A stretch of DNA of 64,000 nt from Rugalucina vietnamica (Eukaryota > Mollusca > Bivalvia > Lucinida > Lucinidae): the NCBI GenBank assembly GCA_964017185.1, contig OZ024875.1, positions 60,941,043 through 61,005,042 on the forward strand, given 5' to 3'. The notes under the pieces are model-generated. The model saw only the letters and a program-made list of their open reading frames with translations. It did not search any database and was not told the origin of the DNA. Positions within the stretch are counted from its first letter, which is position 1, and every line of letters begins with the position of its first letter. Shown here piece after piece: positions 35,344 through 45,757 of this stretch. Position numbers and translations under genes: made by a program.

Positions 35344-36580
35344 TTAGCACCATGGTTTAACGTTTGTTTTAAAGACATTTAAGGATTCTGCATGTCGGAC
35401 TGCTTGAGGAAATGAGTTCCATAATCTTGGTGCCGAGCAAGAAAATGCACTGCTATACAACTTTGTTTGTGAAAATGGTACATACAATTCATTCCTCTCG
35501 CTTGAACGAAGGTTACGAGAATGTGCTTGTCACATCGGTGTTAGCAACTTAGTAATGTAATCAGGTGTCATATTATTAAGCGCTTTATATGTAAGAACAG
35601 CTTTGTTGTAATTGATTCTACTTTCTACAGGCATCCAACCAAGCTCCTGAAACATTGAAGCAGATGAGGTATCAAAATCAGAGTTTAGAATTATACGCGC
35701 GGCCCGTTTTTGGAGTTTTAATAATCATGCTACCAAGATTTGCTGTAGACGTAGACCCCCAAGTGATGGAGCCGTAGTCAATCAGAGGAAGAATATAGCT
35801 CTGGTAGAACTGTTTCTGGACGTGTATTGGAACATACTCTGATAACTTTTGCAGTAAAGATATTTTAGATGAGACAATCTTGCACAGATATTCTACATGG
35901 CTACCCCAATTTAGATTTTCGTCAATATAGACACCTAAGTGTTTTTGAGAGGTAACATGTTTGATGCTTACATCGCCTGCCTTTATATCAAAATGATGGG
36001 AACCGTCAAGCCGTTTGCTAGTTCCAACAGTCATGCAAGATGTCTTAGTGTCATGCACGTGCATTTTATTACATTTACTCCACTGCTTAGAGTCATTAAA
36101 GTCAGACTGTACCTTAAATTGAATTGTTGCTTTAACTTTGTCATGAGTGTGGAATATGGCATCGTCAGCATATAAATCTGCTTTACAAAATTTTAGAACC
36201 AAGGGCAGGTCATTTATAAATAGAAGAAAGAGGGTCGGGCCAAGGATTGAGCCTTGAGGGACTCCGGATCGTACATTGGCATATTTAGATAGACCTTTGT
36301 CACTTATTATTGCTTGTTGGCGGCATTCAAGATATGATTCGAACCATCGAATAGCATTAGTACTAAATTTGTACACGTGAAGTTTTTGTATAAGAATGCG
36401 ATGGTCTACTACATCAAAGGCTTTGCGAAAGTCTATAAAAAGTGTTCCTACAATGTCGCCGTTATCAATACATGCCTTCCATTGGTCAATAAGTTTTACA
36501 AGAGCCGTTTGGCAGCTATGTTTCTGTCGAAACCCAGACTGACTTTCATGTAATAATTTAAACTTATTTAAGTAGCCCAT
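35344..36580 (-). pseudogene. Host retroposon: RT palm and C-terminus
   Basis: SQSGFRQKHSCQTALVKLID, FIDFRKAFDVVDH (motif A), SGVPQGSILGPTLFLLFIND (motif B), LYADDAIF (YADD catalytic site), and HLGVYIDENLNWGSHV. After a frameshift near 35700 the C-terminal region continues (QKRAARIIL, ELGWMPVESRI, FPQAVRHAESLNVFK) with one TGA, ending KPWC at TAA 35344-35346. Confidence 0.87.
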
Positions 36581-36591
36581 TAAATGATGAT

Positions 36592-36942
36592 TTATATGCT
36601 TTTCATAGATTTTGAAACTGTGGGTAAAATGGAAATCGGTCGATAATTTGAAGGGTCCGATTTCGTCCCCCCTTTGTAGATTGGAAATACTTTTGCAGTT
36701 TTCAGCTGTGTCGGAAATTTACCGGTTTTAATACTTTTGTTGACTAGTATAGCAATCGAGGGGGCTAGAACATTGGCTGCTAGTTTGATGATTCTCGGAC
36801 CTAATCCATCAATGCCTGTTGCTTTTGAAGAATCGAGTTTATTAATGTATGATAGAACTTGATCAGAAGTTATAAGTGGTATATGGAAGAATGTATTGTC
36901 AGGAAGTTTGCTATTTGTAAAATGTTGCAATCTGTCGAAAGG
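36592..36942 (-). pseudogene. Host retroposon: start of RT domain
   Basis: Resumes after the Naiad fragment at FTNSKLPDNTFFHIPLITSD, then LDSSKATGIDGLGPRIIK and KGGTKSDPSNYRPISILPTV (RT motifs 0-2). A one-base loss in an A run near 36620 shifts the frame into a stop at 36592. Confidence 0.85.
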
Positions 36943-37183
36943 TACAAGTAGGCAAAGATCAGGAAAAGGCGCAATCAGAAAAAGATTCCCACTCCAAAAA
37001 CCGAGGTGGGAAAAAACCAAACTAACAATCAGGTACTATTACCATGAAACATATCGTAAGCCGAATGAGCAGCTATTTTCCCAATAGGTGGCCACTCAGT
37101 TACCTTAACTAAAAATATGAAAACATACATAAGGCGCCAACAGCACAAAAAATTTTAAACACCAAGACATAAAACCAGAGGAC
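36943..37183 (-). mobile_element. Naiad 3' tail, distal part of the split fragment
   Basis: Tail from the CTTGTACCTTT end (36943) to the GTCTTGGTGTTT region. The rest of the same fragment continues at 38915, after the Helentron-like insertion. Confidence 0.8.
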
Positions 37184-38914
37184 CAATGGTCCTGTAAACG
37201 CTCACCTGAAACCCGAGATATATACCAATAAACGTGTTTGACTAGAATGGTAATATACATGCATGTAACCCCTGGGCCGGTTCAGAGCAACCCCTGGAGT
37301 CAATTTCTTTTTCAAATCAAAAACTTTAGTCCATTTGCCAATTTACTGCAAGTTTTGCTCTTCAAATCACATTTTAACAATTTTCCCCATTCAAATGCAT
37401 GGGTGTTTGCAGTAAAATAGGTCAAGGTCATCCAAGGGTCACGGTTTGAATATTATGGTATTTAACTCCAGTGCAGGGGCAGATGAAGCCCTTGGCCATT
37501 TTCTTTTTTCAGAATCTTCAATATTCTGTCCATTTGCCAATTTCCTGCTGGCTTTTGCCTTCAAATGACATTTTAACAGTTTTCCCAATTCAAATGCATA
37601 GGCAACCCATGTTGACCTTGCCATAAACTTGGTCAAGGTCATCACAGGGTCATGATTTATATATACATTGGAGTACTTAAGCCATCGATGCTTCACGCTA
37701 AGTTTCCTTGAAATCAGTCTATTGGTTTCAGAGAAGAAGATTTTTGATGGGTTTTTACCATATATGGGCATGACGGCCATCTTTGTCATGTGACCTAGAT
37801 CATTTATATATACATTGATTCCCCCATTCTATAGATGCTTCACATAAAATTTGGCTTTGATTGGCCAAGCGGTTTCAGAGGAGAAGACGTTTGATTATTA
37901 TGGAAATATACATGCATATTGCCCCGGGGTGGGGGCACATGAGCCCCTGGGGTCCATTTTTTTTTCAGAATCATTAATATTCAGTCCTACTTCCCATTTC
38001 CTGCAAGACTTTCACTTTAAATTACATTTTAAAAGTTTTCCCCATTCAAATGCATTGGCGACCTATGTTGACCTTGCCGTAAAATAGGTCAAGGACATCA
38101 CAGGGTCATGATTTATATACACGTTGTAGTGCTTGAGCCATCAATGCTTCATGCCAAGTTTCGTTGAAATCGGTCAACCGGTTCCGGAGAAGAAGATTTT
38201 TGAAGGGTTTTTACCATAGATGGGCATGGCGGCCATCTTGGTCATGTGACCTGGATTTTTTATATACATATTTGTGACCCCTTCCTATTGATGCTTCACA
38301 TAAAATTTGGCTTTGATTGGCCAAGTGGTTTCAGAGGAGAAGACGTTTGAATATTATGGAGATATACATGTATATTGCCCCGGGGTGGGGGCACATGAGC
38401 CCAGGGGTCCAATTTTTTTCAGAAACATTAATATTCAGTCATACTGCCCATTTCCTGCAAGACTTTCACTTTAAATGACATTTTAAAAGTTTTCCCCATT
38501 CAAATGCATTGGCGACCTATGTTGACCTTGCCGTAAAATAGGTCAAGGTCACCGCAAGGTCATGATTTATATACACATTGTAGTACTTGAGTCATCGATG
38601 CTTCATGCCAAGTTTGGTTGAAATCGGTCCAGTGGTTCCGGAGAAGAAGATTTTTGAAGGGTTTTTACCATATATGGGCATGGCGGCCATCTTGGTCATG
38701 TGACCTGGATTATTTATATACACATTGGTTCCCCCTTCCCATAGATGCTTCATGTAAAATTTGGCTTTGATTGGCCAAGCTGTTTCAGAGAAGAAGATCT
38801 TTGAAAATGGTGGACGACGGACGGACGGACGACGGACGGACGACGGACGGACGGACGACGGAGCATGGGTATACTATAAGCTCACCTTGTGAGCCTGACG
38901 GCTCAGGTGAGCTA
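37184..38914 (-). mobile_element. Helentron-like 455-bp array element, inserted in a Naiad tail
   Basis: Ends AACCAGAGGACCAATGGTCC (3' hairpin) and GGCTCAGGTGAGCT (5' end). Units of ~455 bp are marked by GGCCATCTTGGTCATGTGAC at about 37775, 38231 and 38685. A GGACGGACGAC microsatellite lies near the 5' end (38814-38860). Intact Naiad copies at 52114 and 56340 give the empty site TTCTTTTTGTT/TTATGTCTTGG: the element sits between T residues with at most a TT duplication. Confidence 0.8.
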
Positions 38915-39424
38915 ACAAAAAGAACCACTACAGAAGTATCGACTTGGAACGATCAGTAACACAAAGTTACTGGCGGGCTTAAACCGGTTTTACAGGTACC
39001 TAACCTCACCCTCAGCTTCTGCAGTGGTTCACAACATTTAGTTAGTTCTTCTGTCCTCGTGGTGAATCTCTAACTAGTCAATGAATCATCAAGAACAAAC
39101 AAATAAATCATGATAAACATCCTGATGAATCAAAAACCAGGACTCACAGATTGAGTAAGCTGCCCGACGATGGAGATCCCTGGGCGCCGAATAACCTACT
39201 AACTCCGGAGCAAAAGAAAAACACCAGTTGGACCCCGGTGGGCCAAGCAACAGACAAGAAGCTCCGGCCCCAACCAACTAAAATGAATAGCTTTAAGTCG
39301 GGGCCATCATAGAGTCTGACGCCCGACCCACCGGCGTGCAATTAAAGAAGGCAGCATAGTTATCAACCATGATTGGGTTAAAAACTAAGCATGCAGACTG
39401 TCGCATAACATTCAAGTTATAACC
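38915..39424 (-). mobile_element. Naiad 3' fragment, proximal part
   Basis: Last ~35 codons of the Naiad RT ORF (RIGYNLNVMRQSACLVFNPI), stop region and 3' UTR, near identical to 51605-52115. The SECIS-like stretch is conserved here (ATGA complement at 39307-39310). Confidence 0.85.
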
Positions 39425-39778
39425 TATACGTCTGTAACTGGATATGCTGATTCGGTCTGGTTTCTATTAAGAATATCTGCTATGGAGGTAAAGTATTCAT
39501 TTAGCTTAGTTGCGATATTTTCTGAGCCAGTGAAAGTTTCATCATTTATAATTAATTCATCGGGGAGATCGCTTGAAGAGACCCGTTTATTACTGGTGAC
39601 GGACCGTAGGTGGCGCCATAAAAATTTAGAATCTTTGGAATCGGAAATTGAGTCAGAAAAATATTTTCGTTTTGCTGCTCGTATTAACTGGCGTGTTTTG
39701 TTACGATATCGTTTGAAGTCAGACCAGTTCTTTTTCCGTTTGCTGTCATCCCGCAGTCTCTGCATATGGGTAATATCT
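39424..39778 (-). pseudogene. Host retroposon: endonuclease-RT linker
   Basis: Continues the host frame after the nested element: ITHMQRLRDDSKRKKNWSDF, RNKTRQLIRAAKRKYFSDSI and YFTSIADIL. The SDSDSD residues seen upstream of it in an open frame are not host coding but the microsatellite tail of the nested element. Confidence 0.8.
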
Positions 39779-42133
39779 GAATCTGAATCTGAATCTGAAT
39801 AGTTTACTGGTGACACGCCAAACGACATTATTTCACCAGGGGGTTCGGATGGGGGAGAAATTAGTCCCTTGAACGCACGAGTGTAGCGAACTTGGACACA
39901 CAGTCATCAGACATTTCAGCAGAGGAGATAAGTGAATCAGGGAGGTCATTCCAGTCCCTGATAGTCTGTGGAAAGAAACTACTTTTGTACGCTTCTTTGC
40001 TAGCTGAAGGTATCTGAAAAGCCAAAGAGTGTTGATTTCTACAACGCCTATTCTTTGGGATAAGGTCATCTGTGGGTATTCTGGCTTTACCCTTTAGACC
40101 TTTGTATAGCAATATAAGTCTACTATCCTTCCTCCTTTTCTTAAGAGATTCCCATTTCAGTTGACCTAAAATGCCAGTCATGCTCCCAGTTTCAAAAACA
40201 TAATTTCCCGTCACAAACCTTGCCGCACGATTTTGTACCTTTTCCAGTTCTTCCTGGAGGCCATGAGTGTGAGGGTCCCAAACTGAGCTTCCATATTCCA
40301 AGACCGGCCGCACCAGTCCTTTATAAGCTGCTTCTTTCACATCTGGGGGACAAGAATACAAATTTCTCCTTAAGAATCCGAGAGTTCTGTTAGCCTTTGT
40401 ACAGACATTGGAAATATGAGTATTCCATTTCAAATCATTTGTGATAGTTACACCAAGGTATTTTATGCTTTCAACGTTTTCCAGTACAGTGCCCTCAAGG
40501 GTGTAGTTAGCCTGTATCTTACTAGACCGTTTATTTGTCAGCTGCATCATGTTGCATTTGACGGGTTGAAATCTCATTCCCCATTTCCTAGCCCAACTGC
40601 CTAAACGATCAATGTCTCTCTGAAGTTTCAATGTATCCTCTTCATTCTTGATTTCACGATAGCAAACACAATCATCAGCAAAGAGTCTTATTTCAGACTC
40701 AATGTCTGCTGAGATGTCATTTATATACAAGGAAAACAGCAAGGGGCCGAGAACGGTGCCCTGAGGGACACCCGAGACAACTGGAGCCCAATCCGATTTA
40801 ATACCATTAACCACTACCCTTTGTTGTCGGAAACAAAGGAAAGCATTTATCCAATTCAGTGTTGTTCCACCTATTCCATAGCTAAACAATTTGCTTTTAA
40901 GGAGTTCATGGGGAGGAGTATCAAAAGCCTTTTCAAAATCGAGTATAAAAGTGTCGACCTGGCCTTTTTTGTCTAAGATTTTGGCCCAGTCATTTATCAC
41001 TGTAGTCAACTGAGTTTCACAGCTATGCCATTTCCTAAATGCGTGTTGCCTGTCCGACAAGAGTTCATGTTCATCAAGATGGGCCATAATATTTGAGCAT
41101 ACAATATGTTCAAGAAGCTTACAAGGAATGCATGTCAAAGAAACAGGGCGGTAATTGCGGGCAAGTGACCTGTCGCCCTTCTTAAACAGGGGGCAAATAT
41201 TAGCAAGAGACCATTCTTTAGGAATTTCACCTGTATCAATTGACTGTTGGAAGAGATGGGCGAATACCGGCCCTAATTCCACAGCCAGTTCCTTTAGGAC
41301 TCTGGGATGGAGCTCATCAGGCCCTAAGGCTTTAGACGGGTTTAGACCTTTGAGAAGTTTGGTCACCCCTTCCTTTGTGACCACAATATCATGCATGAAT
41401 GGGGCAGATCTATCCATAAGAGGGACCTGTTTGTATTCACTTTTAGTGAAAACATCCGAGAACTGACCATTAAATTCTTCCGCCTTCTCAAATTCGGATT
41501 GTGCAATTCCGCTTCCATTTCTCTTTTTCAACGGGGGAATACCTTGGGTATCTTTTTTCTGACTGTTTATGTACCTGTAAAAATCTCTAGGATTAGCCTT
41601 AACATCTCCTACCAAGTTGTTCACGTAAAGATCATGCTGCTTCCTGATATCAGCTTTGATCTCTCTCCGTAAAGATTCAAATTTAGATCTAATTTTTGCA
41701 CTACCAGTCTTTTTAGCCTTTGCATGAGTTGCATTTTTTCTGCGAATCTTCCTCCTTATTTCAGGTGTTATCCAAGGGACAGAGGAAACTGAGCGACTAG
41801 TTTTTTCTGCTCTCATAGATTCATAATTACCTTTCTGATAACGATACACTTTTCTCCTAGGTTTCTTTATTGGGGGGATAGCAATTTTCAAAGTGCCGGA
41901 AACAATGTCATGATCACTGAGCTTATCCGGGGAATGAATGTCTGCAAACTGACCAGGAAGAGAGGTCAAAATTAAGTCCAAAGTATTTCTTTCTCTGGTG
42001 GGGAAATTGACTAATTGTTCCAAACCGTGGTCATTCATGATATCTATCAAAATCTGACCCTCCGTCTGACTCAATGATGACCCAGATTTGCTGAGTCTGT
42101 CTGGCCATACAATATCTCTGGCCATACAATATC
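39779..42133 (-). mobile_element. Nested 5'-truncated non-LTR retroposon with target duplication
   Basis: Flanked by a 7-bp duplication of host sequence, AATATCT (39772-39778 and 42134-42140). The 3' end is a microsatellite of four ATTCAG units directly before the duplication. The 5' end shows a 17-bp tandem repeat (TCTGGCCATACAATATC twice, about 42100-42133). The coding frame is open for 754 codons, so insertion is fairly recent. A related 3' end is at 46850-47115. Confidence 0.85.
39861..42125 (-). CDS. Non-LTR retroposon endonuclease (partial) and reverse transcriptase
   Basis: 754 codons, uninterrupted. The first residues (MARDIVWPD) come from the 5' junction duplication. True element coding begins within the endonuclease C-terminal part: NFPTRERNTLDLILTSLP and KLSDHDIVSG. 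Then a basic linker (WITPEIRRKIRRKNATHAKA) and the RT: LKGLNPSKALGPDELHPRVL, KGDRSLARNYRPVSLTCIPC, FILDFEKAFDTPPHELL (motif A), VVSGVPQGTVLGPLLFSLYI (motif B), IRLFADDCVCY (FADD catalytic site), IKYLGVTITNDLKWNTHI, and a C-terminal domain ending SFFPQTIRDWNDLPDSL. The 5' half of the endonuclease and any ORF1 are missing, so this copy cannot move by itself. CR1/Jockey-like by motif order. Confidence 0.9.
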   Translation of the reverse strand: MARDIVWPDRLSKSGSSLSQTEGQILIDIMNDHGLEQLVNFPTRERNTLDLILTSLPGQFADIHSPDKLSDHDIVSGTLKIAIPPIKKPRRKVYRYQKGNYESMRAEKTSRSVSSVPWITPEIRRKIRRKNATHAKAKKTGSAKIRSKFESLRREIKADIRKQHDLYVNNLVGDVKANPRDFYRYINSQKKDTQGIPPLKKRNGSGIAQSEFEKAEEFNGQFSDVFTKSEYKQVPLMDRSAPFMHDIVVTKEGVTKLLKGLNPSKALGPDELHPRVLKELAVELGPVFAHLFQQSIDTGEIPKEWSLANICPLFKKGDRSLARNYRPVSLTCIPCKLLEHIVCSNIMAHLDEHELLSDRQHAFRKWHSCETQLTTVINDWAKILDKKGQVDTFILDFEKAFDTPPHELLKSKLFSYGIGGTTLNWINAFLCFRQQRVVVNGIKSDWAPVVSGVPQGTVLGPLLFSLYINDISADIESEIRLFADDCVCYREIKNEEDTLKLQRDIDRLGSWARKWGMRFQPVKCNMMQLTNKRSSKIQANYTLEGTVLENVESIKYLGVTITNDLKWNTHISNVCTKANRTLGFLRRNLYSCPPDVKEAAYKGLVRPVLEYGSSVWDPHTHGLQEELEKVQNRAARFVTGNYVFETGSMTGILGQLKWESLKKRRKDSRLILLYKGLKGKARIPTDDLIPKNRRCRNQHSLAFQIPSASKEAYKSSFFPQTIRDWNDLPDSLISSAEMSDDCVSKFATLVRSRD

Positions 42134-42646
42134 AATATCTGGAGAAAACCATTCCGGCAAACGCCTATGTTTGACTCGTAGAGTTTTAATAGGAGCATGG
42201 TTGTCCAAACGTGATGTAATCAAATTAGACCAGTTTGAAAAATCGTCATCAACACATGTCGCATTTGCCGTAAATGAATCAAGGTCATTTTGGAGATCGC
42301 TCAAGAAAGCAGATTCATTAAACTGTTTAAAGCATCGGTACGTTGTAGTTACGTGTTCATTTTTAGGAATTTTACAGTTGATCTTGCGAGTAAAGCAGAT
42401 AGGAGAGTGATCGCTGATGGCTAATTTAGATATAAAGCATTCAGTTATATTTTCAGGATGGTTTGTGTACACGTGATCTATTATTGTCGCTGATTTTTCT
42501 GTGATTCTAGTCGGTTCAGACACGAGTTGCGAAAGATCGAATATTTGTATCATGTTGAGCCATTTTTTAGTTATAGATTTGTTGTAATCGATATTGAAAT
42601 CACCCATCATAATGATTTCAAGTCCGGTAGCTTGCGCAATGTTCAA
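42134..42646 (-). pseudogene. Host retroposon: endonuclease C-terminal part
   Basis: APE-type endonuclease motifs MGDFNIDYN, IDHVYTN and ISDHSPICF, then a linker ending RRLPEWFSPDI, cut by the insertion at 42133. The N-terminal half of the endonuclease is missing. Confidence 0.85.
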
Positions 42647-43701
42647 ACATCCCTATAAAAATATTTACGTGGGTTCAAAGTCGAAGGATACAAATTCAAT
42701 TTGTGCTTCACTCGTCCACTGTGACGATTTTGCTTAAAATTTCAAAACCTATTCAAAAGTGTAAAAAGCCAAATAAATAAATAAATATTTTGTAGTAAAT
42801 TGCTGAATAGTGGTGGGTTGTTAAAACGATTGAACAGAGTTATGCTAAATTATTTCAGAATGCCTTTGGGGTTAATAATATGTAGATAGTGAATATAATA
42901 AAACCATGTAGCAAGACATTAGGCTTGTTATACCTACAAAGAAGAAGCAGCATTCGCTCTATTATATATAAAACTGTTTAACTTTACAAGATGTTTCAAC
43001 GCGTTAGAAAAACTGCGCGTATTTCCTTTGGTATGGATAGGTTGAGTTGCGCGTCTAGCAAAAGTGCTAAAATCAGGTAAGAATATTTTTTTCTTTTGCA
43101 CATAAATTCACATTTTTAACATGTTTATATTTTTATTTATTTAATAAGTCGACCATGGCGTTTTATTATTCACAAACGGGGGTCATGAGTGGTGAAAGGA
43201 CATTGAACTTATGTACAAGTGATCAAGCAGAAAAAAAACCGGAAGAGGGCAAATAAAAGCAGTACTACCACGATGGACATGTGCGTAAAGCAACGAAGTA
43301 CTGATATGCTCATTTGTAGCTATTAATACCCCGTGCATCTGAAGACTCACAAATTTCCTTTTGTCATATGCTACAGATACGGTCATATTCATATTTGATA
43401 CTATATAATTCTGTTAATGTTGACATAAATGTATAACATTGAGTATGTACATACCATTGATGTCTGCATATAATCTGCATTTTGATTAGTTTTAATAATA
43501 ATTTTCATAAACGATGATGGTAGACTGGCTACTGTTTTAGAAATGTTGGTAATCTTTGTATATGACGTATATAGGCAAATACATACAGCTGCAGACAAGC
43601 GAAGATGTTGATATAGGCTTCATTCCATATGATTTAAACGTCTTTACTCCATTCTTGATTATTAATCTGAATGTTTTGCCTTGCAGATTTCTAACAACCA
43701 G

Positions 43702-43908
43702 ATGACTAGAAAACCATTGTATGTCAGAAGTCCCACGGACGCTTATTCGCAATATCAGCTGCTTTGCACATCGGCGCCATTTTGTTCTCCAGCAGACGAT
43801 ATTAACGGACCATGTCAAACGTATGTGTGTCACAACGCCATGGCCGAAACCTCAATGGACAAACAGAAAGCTACTGAACGATTTAGAGAAAGTCCCGACT
43901 TTCAATAA
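43702..43908 (+). promoter_or_regulatory. Overlapping upstream ORF of gene 2
   Basis: 68 codons, MTRKPLYVRSPTDAY.., in the +1 frame relative to the main ORF, beginning 19 bases before it and ending FRESPDFQ. Positional match to 29730-29942. Confidence 0.4.
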
Positions 43909-45484
43909 TGCCGAAATAATTTCCCCAGCACGTCTTGTTTCTCGAGCAAAATCCTTGGTATCAACAAAACCAGCTATGGAGAATATCCAGAGTGTCTACC
44001 CAGAATCAGCGCATGAATCTCGCAAATCAAGGTCACTGTTTAGACGGTCACTTGGCGGTCTTGAAATCATGTATCACCAGGCTATAACGAACGGAACTGA
44101 CATTGGCTGGGTTTTAGCAAAAATTGACACCGTTTTCCCTGTCGATGTGGCAATGTTCAAGGAGGCACTATATTTTCTTGCGGATAAACATCCCATGTTG
44201 CGCATGTCAATTCAGTGTGATGCAAACGATGTTTCTTTCCAGGAAATTAACCACGTGAATCTAGATTTTACAGCGCCAAAATGTAACAATTGGCTTCAGC
44301 TTATGTCGGAAGAGATGTCGCTTCCATTTGATATTTCGACTGGGCCATTATGGAGATGTCGGCTTCTAAAAGTGGAACGTCTTATCCAGCGAGACAAGGG
44401 GGAAAGTGTTTCAGACGGGCTTACGTATGAGTCAACTGTACTATTTGTATCGCATCATTCGGCAATAGATGGAAGATATCTTTCAAGCATGGTAAGCCAG
44501 CTTGTGAATATTCTTAACGACATCAATCTCAACAAACTAAGTACAAACACTCTTCAAGCTTTACCATTGTTTCCACCAGTGGAAGATTTGGTGTCATGCC
44601 CACCTTTCACCAGGACATCTGAGAAAGCTGCTGCACCATCGCCTCCAACTTTGTCTTCATCAATTAGCGCCAACTTTTCAGATCCACCAACCAAAGCAAT
44701 CGATGACTACAATATGAAGTTCCGTAGAGAGATCAAAGATGTCTGGTCCGACCAACCACGTAACTGCTTCATAATTCATGAGTTTACAAGACAGGAGACC
44801 ACCCAGTTGCTACGTTCGTGCACAGATATGGGACTATCATCAACTGGCGTATTTGTTGCCGCTAGTCTACAAGCGTTTGCTGATTTAGTTCATTCATCTT
44901 CGCCACACAAAAGAAACATATGCATTCCATTTGAATTCATGCTTGATCTCAGGCGATTTTGCCCAAAAGACATCTTAGAAAGTGCAAAACCTTGCCTACC
45001 TGGCGCAGCGTCCACTACCATACCAATGATTGCAGACATGGAATTATCTTGGGGACCGAAGTCAAACGACGAAATATGGGAAATGTCAAAATCATTCGGA
45101 CATGCTATTAACAATGAGATTAAATCACCAGAAGCCTTCAAGCAGGCACTGGATATTATCAACGGCAGCAAAAATCTGAATAAACTTGAACCAACAAAAG
45201 GGAAGTCTCCGTATGTATTGTGTATATCAAATATGGGGTGTCTGGACGGCTTGAATGCAAACATTGTAACAAAGAGGGCCATGATCAGAGAAATCCACGG
45301 ACATTCTTCTATTCTCGTTGACGACTGTCCCATATTCTACATATGTTACTATTCACTGAACGGGAAACTGTGCGTTAGCATAAGTTACTGTGAAAATTAT
45401 ACATCTGTGAGAACGACAGCGGAGTATATGAACTACATAAAAGAATACATTCTGGTCTCACCGGCGACGAAGTCCAATCTATGA
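43721..45484 (+). CDS. Condensation-domain / HHxxxDG acyltransferase-like protein, copy B
   Basis: 587 residues, one coding exon, paralog of the gene at 29755 and collinear with it except for three extra residues in the serine-rich loop and elsewhere. Motif HHSAIDG at H245-G251 is intact, as are LADKHPMLRMS, FEFMLDLRRFCPKD and PYVLCISNMGCLDGLN. The last ~200 residues are the most conserved between copies; the N-terminal 115 diverge most. The TGA at 43703-43705 closes the frame upstream, so the start matches copy A. Both copies being open and keeping all motifs suggests both are functional. Substrate unknown. Confidence 0.85.
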   Translation: MSEVPRTLIRNISCFAHRRHFVLQQTILTDHVKRMCVTTPWPKPQWTNRKLLNDLEKVPTFNNAEIISPARLVSRAKSLVSTKPAMENIQSVYPESAHESRKSRSLFRRSLGGLEIMYHQAITNGTDIGWVLAKIDTVFPVDVAMFKEALYFLADKHPMLRMSIQCDANDVSFQEINHVNLDFTAPKCNNWLQLMSEEMSLPFDISTGPLWRCRLLKVERLIQRDKGESVSDGLTYESTVLFVSHHSAIDGRYLSSMVSQLVNILNDINLNKLSTNTLQALPLFPPVEDLVSCPPFTRTSEKAAAPSPPTLSSSISANFSDPPTKAIDDYNMKFRREIKDVWSDQPRNCFIIHEFTRQETTQLLRSCTDMGLSSTGVFVAASLQAFADLVHSSSPHKRNICIPFEFMLDLRRFCPKDILESAKPCLPGAASTTIPMIADMELSWGPKSNDEIWEMSKSFGHAINNEIKSPEAFKQALDIINGSKNLNKLEPTKGKSPYVLCISNMGCLDGLNANIVTKRAMIREIHGHSSILVDDCPIFYICYYSLNGKLCVSISYCENYTSVRTTAEYMNYIKEYILVSPATKSNL

Positions 45485-45499
45485 AAAGATTTGTGACAG

Positions 45500-45757
45500 T
45501 ATTCTTTTTGTTTTATGTCTTGGTGTTTACATTTTTGTGCTGTTGGCGCCTTATGTATGTTTTCATATTTTTAGTTAAGTTAAGGTAACTGAGTGGCCAC
45601 CTATTGGGAAAATAGCTGCTCATTCGGCTTGCGATATGTTTCATGGTATAAGTACCTGATTGTTAATTTGGTTTTTTCCCCACCTCGGTTTTTGGAGTGG
45701 GAATCTTTTTCTGATTGCGCCTTTTCCTGTTCTTTGCCTACTTGTACCTTTCTATAG
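45500..45757 (+). mobile_element. Naiad 3' tail fragment
   Basis: TTTTTGTTTTATGTCTTGG to CTTGTACCTTT, inserted just 3' of condensation gene B. Only the last ~250 bp of the element. Confidence 0.75.

Larger units (their letters stand above)
34890..42650 (-). mobile_element. CR1/Jockey-like non-LTR retroposon with two nested insertions
   Basis: Reading on the - strand: endonuclease 3' part (42646-42134), insertion of a second non-LTR element (42133-39779), linker region (39778-39424), insertion of a Naiad fragment (39424-36943, itself carrying a Helentron-like element), then RT (36942-35344) and a 3' UTR to about 34890. The 5' end is truncated at 42650, where the duplicated segment begins. The host reading frame resumes at each junction, which identifies it as one element. 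It is dead: frameshifts near 36590 and 35700 and an in-frame TGA near 35540. Confidence 0.8.
42655..45490 (+). repeat. Segmental duplication, copy B
   Basis: Counterpart of 28550-31510, with leader-exon donor at 43076 (AATCAG|gtaaga) and acceptor before 43687. It starts where the truncated retroposon ends and stops shortly after the gene. Confidence 0.8.

Noticed and set aside
39779-39828. SDSDSD-rich N-terminus MSFGVSPVNYSDSDSDSD of an apparent protein
   Set aside because: It is the 3' end and ATTCAG tail of the nested retroposon read into the host frame.
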